From: an uncultured Lachnospiraceae bacterium
GTDB taxonomy: Bacteria; Bacillota; Clostridia; Lachnospirales; Lachnospiraceae
NCBI GenBank assembly: GCA_946414885.1
Contig: CAMKQH010000005.1
Coordinates: forward strand, 62,001-126,000
Reading direction: 5' to 3'
DNA: 64,000 nt
Shown here piece by piece: positions 61,267 to 64,000 of the stretch. The stretch's first letter is position 1. Every line of letters starts with the position of its first letter. A program made the position numbers and the translations under genes. A model generated the notes under the pieces. That model worked only from the letters and a program-made list of their open reading frames with translations. It was not told the origin of the DNA and searched no databases.

Positions 61267-61542
61267 TCAATCAAAAACAATCTGAAATTCCTCCCGTCGG
61301 TTTCGTTCATTTACGGCAGCGATGATATCCTTTTTTTCAAGGGGGGTCACGGTCCTGATGATCTGCTCATCTTCCAGAAAATAAAAATTCCGTAAAGGTT
61401 TCTTGATCCAATACCAATCAACGGGAAGATCCACGTAGAATTTGTGCCCGAGCGTGAGTTCGCCTTGCATGTAAACAAATCGGTCTCCATCTAGCCATAG
61501 AACAATATGGCCTCTTGTCATCATCATGTTTTTAACTGTCAT
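61267..61542 (-). CDS. Small hypothetical protein
   Basis: 91 residues from ATG 61542 (AAAAGGGA upstream). GHIVLWLDGDRFVYMQGELT and FYFLEDEQIIRTVTPLEKKD suggest a small beta-rich fold, possibly an immunity-type protein, but no family is certain. It ends next to the relic element. Confidence 0.5.
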   Translation of the reverse strand: MTVKNMMMTRGHIVLWLDGDRFVYMQGELTLGHKFYVDLPVDWYWIKKPLRNFYFLEDEQIIRTVTPLEKKDIIAAVNERNRREEFQIVFD

Positions 61543-61634
61543 ATTCATTCCCTTTTCTTATAGCAAAAAAACGTTAACGTGACTGCCTTTAGTATAACAG
61601 GGATAGCTACGGCGGTCAATACGTGCTCATGCGG

Positions 61635-61710
61635 GAATAAGGGAGTTTCCTCAGTTTTTGCTCCAGGCGTATTGATTTTAGCATCGTCACGTGATACATT
61701 TTCAAAAAGG
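61635..61710. repeat. Partial copy of the same element
   Basis: GAATAAGGGAGTTTCCTCAG at 61635 and a promoter-like TTGATT (61672-61677), 17 bases, TACATT (61695-61700) match 61104-61182. The hairpin part is absent. It now lies before the 61754 gene. Confidence 0.55.
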
Positions 61711-61753
61711 AAAGACATAAGGCAGGGTGCTGTCAGCGCAGAGGGGTAAAGGA

Positions 61754-62248
61754 ATGAGTAAAAAAAGAAAAGTAGTCATGAGTATTCTTTGTCTGTTTTC
61801 AATTTATATGATCAACATGCCATTTATGAAGCATTTTGACGCGACGGCGCTGGATTTGCTGAATCCGGGATCGCAGAATGGGATACAGGCTACGGAGCTC
61901 ATAGGGGGAGATCTCGCAATCGTCATAAAGGTGATTTACGTTATCCTGGTGCTCATGGAGCTGGTCGCCATCGTTTTGACGTGGCTCAAAAACGGAGAGC
62001 TGGCAAAGAAGTGGAATTTCTTTGTGGGTCTCTTTGAGAGCCTGAGCGCAATAACGCTGATCTGCAACGTTTACATGTTTTTCATGGAGTATAACGAGCT
62101 AATGGGTTTGGACGTGTTTGAACACACGGTGGGAAAAGGTTTGTATTACATGCTGGCGTTGGGACTTCTTCAGATTCTTTTGTCGGCCGGAAAGAGCGGA
62201 GACAAGGACGAGAGCATCTTTGAATTATTATCCGGGAAGGAGAAATGA
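61754..62248 (+). CDS. Integral membrane protein of unknown function
   Basis: 164 residues from ATG 61754 (GTAAAGGA upstream). Four hydrophobic segments; the first is VVMSILCLFSIYMINMPFMK. The soluble end (SGDKDESIFELLSGKEK) is charged. Overlapping context with the next gene (start one base after the stop) suggests an operon. Confidence 0.65.
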   Translation: MSKKRKVVMSILCLFSIYMINMPFMKHFDATALDLLNPGSQNGIQATELIGGDLAIVIKVIYVILVLMELVAIVLTWLKNGELAKKWNFFVGLFESLSAITLICNVYMFFMEYNELMGLDVFEHTVGKGLYYMLALGLLQILLSAGKSGDKDESIFELLSGKEK

Positions 62249-62249
62249 C

Positions 62250-63131
62250 GTGAAACGGATAAAAGCGGTGTTTTTGATCATAGGGGTATGTTTCCTCCTC
62301 TGCCTGGCGGGATGCTCAAATAAAACGGGAAAGAAGTCGGAAAGCGACAACGGGCAGGCAGGCGTGAGCGCCGGTGAGAAGGCCAATGGGAGTAGCGGCG
62401 GGAGCGTCGGCGAGAATGCGTTAGGGGAAGAGGGAGCGTCAGACGAGGTTCCAGAGCCGGATGGCGAAAAGATTTGGCTTTGTACGAGGCAGACAATATT
62501 TTTTCCAGATTTGCCCAATCAGGACAGGATCAACCGTTTTTTCTATGATGACAAGGGGAATCAGGTCAAGGAAGAGTGCTACGACCAAGCACAGAATCTG
62601 ATATACGTCATGACCTATGGAGGCTTTCTTGAAGACGGGAGGCCCACGTGGTACGAAAAGGAAGATTACGTGGGAGACGATAGTTACCATTACGAGTACG
62701 TGCTTGAGGATGGCATGATAACGGGAGCCACCGTCAAAAGCATAGACAATACCGATTTCCTGGACCAAAATACAAAATACAAAAGGGACGAGCGCGGAAA
62801 CATCTGTGAGATCGAGATTTATCATCAGGGGGAACTGGTCTCTTCTTATCAGTATTGCCTGGAATATGAATATGATGAGGAAGAACGCCTGATAAAAATG
62901 AGTGAACACGCTACTGGAGGCAGGATGATTCGTTATACTGAATATGAATATAACGAGGATGGGAATCTGAGTAAGGAAGCTTTATATGATGCAAGAGGTA
63001 CGCTTATAGATACGCGTACGTTTTTCTATGATGAACACGGAAATGAAATCTGGGAGGAATTCCGAGACGCGCAAGGGAAGCTGATTCAAAAAATAGTATC
63101 CAAATATGAGCAATTTACCATAAAAAAGTAA
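62250..63131 (+). CDS. Lipoprotein with YD/RHS-like repeats
   Basis: 293 residues from GTG 62250 (GGAAGGAG upstream). Lipobox CLAGCS, a Gly/Ser/Glu-rich linker, then repeated units YDDKGNQVKEECYDQAQN, YEYDEEERLIKMSE, YEYNEDGNLSKEALYDARG and FFYDEHGNEIWEEFRDAQG. These are YD-repeat-like beta hairpins found in cell-surface RHS proteins, here in a short form with no toxin domain. It follows the membrane protein by one base and may be exposed on the surface as its partner. Confidence 0.75.
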   Translation: MKRIKAVFLIIGVCFLLCLAGCSNKTGKKSESDNGQAGVSAGEKANGSSGGSVGENALGEEGASDEVPEPDGEKIWLCTRQTIFFPDLPNQDRINRFFYDDKGNQVKEECYDQAQNLIYVMTYGGFLEDGRPTWYEKEDYVGDDSYHYEYVLEDGMITGATVKSIDNTDFLDQNTKYKRDERGNICEIEIYHQGELVSSYQYCLEYEYDEEERLIKMSEHATGGRMIRYTEYEYNEDGNLSKEALYDARGTLIDTRTFFYDEHGNEIWEEFRDAQGKLIQKIVSKYEQFTIKK

Positions 63132-63168
63132 AAAGCTGACGTTTATGGTATCTTTTTCAGTCAATTTT

Positions 63169-63177
63169 TGATATAAT
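63169..63177 (+). promoter_or_regulatory. Extended -10 promoter
   Basis: TGATATAAT (TG 63169-63170, TATAAT 63172-63177), 46 bases before the ATG at 63223; the -35 is weak. Confidence 0.5.
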
Positions 63178-63222
63178 AAAGCGGGTAGCGCTTGACTTAC
63201 GATTGTGGGAGGAGGTAACGTC

Positions 63223-64000
63223 ATGACAAATGAAGAAATCAAAGAAAAATTGGAAAAGTACTTTGCGGATAAGGGCATGAAGGCGGAGGAAGCGTCAGAG
63301 GAGGAAGTATGCAAGGCCAAGTCGATGGTGACGGGGGTGCCGTATTGTGACGTTGCGCAGATTGAGATTGGGCCACGGGCGCTGAGCAGCCTTTCCAAGG
63401 ATAAGGCTTTGAAATATTGTTGCATTCCCATGGAATATGATGCGATGGATTCTTCCGTACTGAGAATTGTTTCTGATGACCCCTTTAACTATGACAAGGC
63501 GGATGACTTGCGGATCATTACGGGGGCTGAAATCTCTTTCTACCTGGGATCGCGCAGTGCCATCCTTAAAAAGATTGAGGAGTGTTATGCACCGGAAGGC
63601 GTGATCGCGAAGCCGGCAGAGAATCTGCAGCCGAAGGCTCCCGAAAGCGTGCAGGATAAGCCAGAGGAGGGCGCTGACGGAATTGAGCGTTATGACGTCA
63701 ATGAACAGTGGGCGCATTCCGGCATCGTGAAGGCGGGAGATTATTGCTTCCTGAGTTATTGCGTTGGTAATATCGGCGGGACGATCGAGGAGCAGATCAA
63801 CGGCGCCTTCGACAATATGGCAGCGCGGCTGGCCATGGTCGGACTGAAGCTGGAGAACGTGGTGCAGATGGATTGTCTCTTTAGGGACGTTTACAACATT
63901 CCCATTATGGAGAAGGTTATCAAGGAGAGATTTCACGGGAAGTATCCCGCGCGTAAATCCATCGAGACGAACTTTGCGCACGTGGGCGGGAAAGATGGTT
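63223..64000 (+). CDS. MshEN-like + RidA-like fusion protein, 3' end outside window
   Basis: 259 residues visible, open at the window end. Residues about 40-125 look like the N-terminal domain of type II secretion/pilus ATPases (ARALSSLSKDKALKYCCIPM; SDDPFNYDKADDLRIITGAE), a domain that can bind cyclic di-GMP. After a Pro/Glu linker, residues from about 165 match RidA/YjgF (GDYCFLSYCVGNIGGTIEEQ; MAARLAMVGLKLENVVQMDC). The combination is not one I know. GGGAGGAGG precedes the ATG. Confidence 0.7.
   Translation, partial: MTNEEIKEKLEKYFADKGMKAEEASEEEVCKAKSMVTGVPYCDVAQIEIGPRALSSLSKDKALKYCCIPMEYDAMDSSVLRIVSDDPFNYDKADDLRIITGAEISFYLGSRSAILKKIEECYAPEGVIAKPAENLQPKAPESVQDKPEEGADGIERYDVNEQWAHSGIVKAGDYCFLSYCVGNIGGTIEEQINGAFDNMAARLAMVGLKLENVVQMDCLFRDVYNIPIMEKVIKERFHGKYPARKSIETNFAHVGGKDG

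Overview
The window looks like a chromosome segment of a spore-forming Clostridia, most likely a Lachnospiraceae. Signs of this are an alpha/beta-type small acid-soluble spore protein gene, the Gram-positive housekeeping order pyrH-frr-uppS-cdsA-dxr-rseP, an HD-GYP protein, sortase-assembled pili and a tRNA without an encoded CCA. No rRNA, intact insertion sequence, integrase or CRISPR array was seen.

Layout. 1-6278: end of a bactofilin gene, then UMP kinase, ribosome recycling factor, undecaprenyl-PP synthase, CDP-DAG synthase, DXP reductoisomerase and a site-2 protease with two PDZ domains. 6312-13679: a leucine-rich lipoprotein, a transaldolase-like aldolase, the spore protein, a binding lipoprotein with a fused permease-ATPase, and dipeptidase PepD. 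13834-17047: tRNA-Pro, six 53-bp repeats, a nitroreductase remnant, two related small membrane proteins and an HD-GYP protein. 17056-18788: a radical SAM/SPASM enzyme between two small proteins that share an N-terminus and an ECF-type promoter, possibly an unstudied peptide-modification cassette. 18817-23621: an XRE-HD (SpoT-like) regulator, a secreted protein, and an overlapping methyltransferase and HNH nuclease pair.

23872-35300 is an AT-rich, all-plus-strand defence operon with overlapping genes: a DNA-binding-domain protein, a MORC-like GHKL ATPase, a Z1 helicase-like ATPase, a PD-(D/E)XK nuclease, an AIPR protein, two different C5-cytosine methyltransferases and one unknown. An unknown protein and a WYL-SF1 helicase-nuclease fusion follow. 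39878-52918 is a patchwork of macrodomain proteins, DUF4177-like proteins, SMI1/KNR4, DnaQ-like exonuclease, UPF0126, a CPBP protease, an AbiEi antitoxin with truncated partner, and several gene relics. It also carries a repeated element that looks like a decayed type I toxin with its antisense RNA.

53005-60353 is a pilus operon (signal peptidase I, LPQTG protein, major pilin, class C sortase, minor pilin, second sortase). 60351-64000 holds secreted and membrane proteins, remnants of the antisense-RNA element, and a gene leaving the window whose product joins an MshEN-like domain to a RidA-like domain.

How the genes work together: the first block supplies nucleotide, isoprenoid, lipid and envelope functions; the 24-40 kb block is anti-phage; the 53-60 kb block builds surface pili. 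Host-like genes write Asp/Asn/Tyr-Val almost always with a C-ending first codon (ACGT at the junction), while the defence operon uses ATGT, an independent sign that the operon was acquired.
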